Source of the DNA: an uncultured Oscillospiraceae bacterium
GTDB lineage: Bacteria > Bacillota > Clostridia > Oscillospirales > Ruminococcaceae
NCBI GenBank assembly: GCA_958403605.1
Contig: CATXYA010000098.1
Span: 1 to 6,640 of the forward strand
Direction: 5' to 3'
DNA: 6,640 nt
The notes beneath the pieces are model-generated. The model did not search any database. It saw only the letters and a program-made list of their open reading frames with translations, and was not told the DNA's origin. How positions within the stretch are numbered: position 1 is the first letter of the stretch; each line of letters opens with the position of its first letter. The position numbers and the translations under genes are program-made. Below are positions 4,966 to 6,640 of the stretch, one piece after another.

Positions 4966-5625
4966 GTGCAAAAACCTGCCAGCGCAACCAAGAGGCAGGA
5001 CTATCTGGTTCTGCCTCTTGTCTTTGTTGTTTTAACCTGTTTGGTGGTATATATCGCCCTCTCTCCCATCGTCAAGCCGTACCTCGGCCTGGCCCAAATG
5101 CTCTTCAAGGAGCCCACGGCCACGGCCACGGACCGCTTTGCCGGCGCGGTGGACAATTTGGCCACCGGCGGCACGCTGCAGTTCGGCGTGGCGGATTACC
5201 CGATCTTTGGCGATAAAGTGGGCGAGATCTCCATCGAACATACCTCCGTGGAGGCCCCGCTGTATTACGGCGACGGCACCACACAGCTCAATCAGGGCGT
5301 GGGCATCTACAACGGCGCGGGCATCCCCGGCCAATCGCAGACCATTCTGCTGGCCGGGCACTCGGGCACGTTTTTCAAAGGCCTGCAGGACGTGCAGCCG
5401 GGCGACGAGGTGACCGTCAGCACCTATTACGGGCTGTACCGCTACCGCGTCACCGAGGCCAAGGTGCTGGACGCCTCCGATTCCACGGCCTATGATTTCA
5501 CCCGCAGCGATGAAAACCTCATCATGTACACGTGCTATCCGTTCGACCAGTTCGGCTACACGCCCCAGCGCTATTTCGTGTATGCGGAGTACGCCTCCGG
5601 ACCCATGATCCAGCAGAAACAATAA
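4966..5625 (+). CDS. Sortase, class D-like
   Basis: 219 residues from GTG 4966. A membrane anchor lies at about 13-34, followed by the sortase beta-barrel. The catalytic triad is visible: His132 in LLAGHSG, Cys190 in MYTCYPF and Arg202 in TPQRYFV. The TCYPF context and the short N-terminal anchor without a C-terminal membrane segment fit the class D group better than the pilin-type class C; the class is inferred. A sortase cleaves the sorting motif between Thr and Gly and transfers the protein to the wall precursor. The upstream gene supplies an obvious substrate with IKRTG. No ATG is available before the anchor. GTG 4966, one base after the upstream stop, implies coupled translation; GTG 4954 is the alternative (four residues longer). 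The open frame extends left to 4777, but that part overlaps the surface gene and is Pro/Ser-rich shadow sequence. Confidence 0.92.
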   Translation: MQKPASATKRQDYLVLPLVFVVLTCLVVYIALSPIVKPYLGLAQMLFKEPTATATDRFAGAVDNLATGGTLQFGVADYPIFGDKVGEISIEHTSVEAPLYYGDGTTQLNQGVGIYNGAGIPGQSQTILLAGHSGTFFKGLQDVQPGDEVTVSTYYGLYRYRVTEAKVLDASDSTAYDFTRSDENLIMYTCYPFDQFGYTPQRYFVYAEYASGPMIQQKQ

Positions 5626-5631
5626 ACCGGC

Positions 5632-5639
5632 GGGAGGAG
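5632..5639 (+). promoter_or_regulatory. Ribosome binding site of the four-helix membrane protein
   Basis: GGGAGGAG, with the GGAGG core 6 bases before the ATG at 5644. It lies within the 18-base gap after the sortase stop, supporting co-transcription. Confidence 0.7.
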
Positions 5640-5643
5640 TACC

Positions 5644-6504
5644 ATGAAAGTTTCCAAACAACAGGCCGCGCGCTGGCTTTCCCTGCTGGCGGCGTGGCTC
5701 TTGTCCCTGCTGGCGGTGCTGCTGACGATCGTGTTGCTGGTGGACACCACGCTGTGCAGCGTGGACTTTTTGAAAAAACAGACGCGGGAGAGCGGCTTTG
5801 CCGCCCTGGCCAGCACGGAGCTGACGGACAACTACGTCAGCTACGGCGCCGCGGGCGGCTTTCCCGCCGAGCTGATGGAGGGCTTCGTCAGCGCCGCGGA
5901 CATCCAGACGGGCATCGAGGAGTCGGCCGAGGCCCTGTATCAGCAGGGCGTGGATTCGCCCCAGTACCCCGACAAGGAGCAGGCCATCTACGACGCGCTG
6001 ACCGGCTACGTGGCCGGCACGGGCAACACCCTCTCCGAGGAGAGCGCCCAGGCCGTCCAGACCATGGCGTCCATCTGCCGCGCCGACTTCGAGGGCAAGG
6101 TGACCATCCCGTTTTTGGGCTACTTACGGCCCATGCTGGTGGTGGTCAGCGGCAAGGTGTGGCTGATCGCCGGCTGCCTGGCGCTGGGCATGGCGGTGGC
6201 GCTGTGGCTGCTGTACACGCTCAACCGCCCGGCCCGCGCCTCGGCCTACGTTTGCCAGGCGCTCATTGCCGCCACGGTGTGCGGCGCCCTGGCGCCGCTG
6301 AGCGTGCGCGCGCTGCTGCCCCGCGGCCAGCTGATCATCAGCCCCGAGAGCCTGCGCGTGCTCATCGAGACGTATCTGTACGCCGTGCTGGGCAGCATGT
6401 GGCCCTTCGTCATCATCCTGGCGCTGCTGGCGGCCATTTTCGGCGTGCTGTCGGTGCTGCTGAAGGGCGCGCGCCCAAGACCCAAACGCCGCGCGGTGCG
6501 GTGA
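5644..6504 (+). CDS. Four-helix membrane protein of unknown function
   Basis: 286 residues. TM1 is at about 13-36, then a large loop at 37-162, TM2 about 163-190, TM3 about 200-220 and TM4 about 248-274, ending in a basic tail (KGARPRPKRRAVR). By the positive-inside rule both termini are cytoplasmic and the acidic, mostly helical loop (for example ELTDNY at 59-64, IEESAEALYQQ at 91-101) is outside the membrane. No catalytic motif, lipobox or sorting signal is seen, and I do not recognise the family. It follows the sortase by 18 bases with a good ribosome site, so it is probably in the same transcript and may assist delivery, anchoring or sensing of the surface protein, or belong to the polysaccharide export side. 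The function is inferred from position only. Confidence 0.85.
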   Translation: MKVSKQQAARWLSLLAAWLLSLLAVLLTIVLLVDTTLCSVDFLKKQTRESGFAALASTELTDNYVSYGAAGGFPAELMEGFVSAADIQTGIEESAEALYQQGVDSPQYPDKEQAIYDALTGYVAGTGNTLSEESAQAVQTMASICRADFEGKVTIPFLGYLRPMLVVVSGKVWLIAGCLALGMAVALWLLYTLNRPARASAYVCQALIAATVCGALAPLSVRALLPRGQLIISPESLRVLIETYLYAVLGSMWPFVIILALLAAIFGVLSVLLKGARPRPKRRAVR

Positions 6505-6640
6505 CAAGACAAAACAAATTCTAAAGGGGAGCTGGCGGCCTACCTCATCCAGTGCTTCATGACGCCGACGACCATTTTCGTCCTGGCGGGGATGCTAAAA
6601 CTGACCGAGAACACCACCATCTTATTTATCGCCTTTTGCA
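6505..6640 (+). other. Open hydrophobic frame at the right edge, start unresolved
   Basis: The short AT-rich stretch 6505-6525 leads into AAAGGGGAG (6523-6531), a good Shine-Dalgarno-like sequence, but no ATG, GTG or TTG lies at proper spacing. The frame containing AAA 6523 stays open to the window end and reads as hydrophobic, membrane-like sequence (AAYLIQCF, TTIFVLAGML, ILFIAF). Its first ATG is at 6559, without its own ribosome site. This could be the N-terminus of a membrane protein with an unusual start, the remnant of a truncated gene, or chance. No function is assigned. Confidence 0.3.

Noticed and set aside
5532..6524. Arg/Gly-rich plus-strand frame overlapping the sortase end and the four-helix protein
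   Set aside because: Its composition is typical of a GC-rich shadow frame, while the overlapping frame has coherent membrane segments and a ribosome site.
1..6640. CRISPR array, tRNA, rRNA or insertion sequence
   Set aside because: No regularly spaced direct repeats, no tRNA-like cloverleaf or rRNA sequence, and no transposase or terminal repeats were seen.

Overview
The window reads as chromosomal DNA from a high-GC Gram-positive gut anaerobe of the Clostridia, most likely the Oscillospiraceae/Ruminococcaceae (Faecalibacterium, Subdoligranulum or Gemmiger relatives). The reasons are strong AGGAGG ribosome sites, GC-rich codon use, a Gram-positive CpsC/CpsD/CpsB-type polysaccharide control module, a sortase with a wall-anchored substrate, and clostridial-looking GC-rich hairpin repeats at the left edge. 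The lineage is inferred from style, not from a marker gene.

Layout. Bases 1-164 hold several perfect GC-rich inverted repeats and no gene. At 165-521 on the minus strand is a small NTF2-fold (SnoaL/DUF4440-like) protein. It diverges from a ROK-family transcriptional regulator at 716-1750 (+). The gap between them carries a good sigma-A-type promoter in each direction, a T/A-flanked hairpin, and a 7+7 bp inverted repeat on the ROK -35 box that looks like an operator. A rho-independent terminator (1787-1829) closes the ROK gene. An AT-richer leader (1830-2045) with two tandem promoters follows.

From about 2046 to 6504 lies a same-strand, tightly spaced gene set: a Wzz/CpsC chain-length adaptor, a CpsD/YwqD tyrosine kinase with a C-terminal tyrosine cluster, a CpsB/YwqE PHP-type tyrosine phosphatase, a small secreted protein with a C-terminal sorting signal built on a non-canonical IKRTG motif, a class D-like sortase directly coupled to it, and a four-helix membrane protein of unknown function. 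The first three form the known adaptor-kinase-phosphatase cycle controlling exopolysaccharide or capsule synthesis. The next three look like a dedicated surface-protein display unit. No glycosyltransferase, flippase or polymerase gene is visible, so the polysaccharide machinery must lie to the right or elsewhere.

The most interesting part is 4261-6504: an apparently highly expressed small surface protein, its adjacent sortase and an uncharacterised membrane partner, placed directly behind the EPS phospho-control genes. The last 136 bases contain an open hydrophobic reading frame without a convincing start, so the right edge is unresolved.
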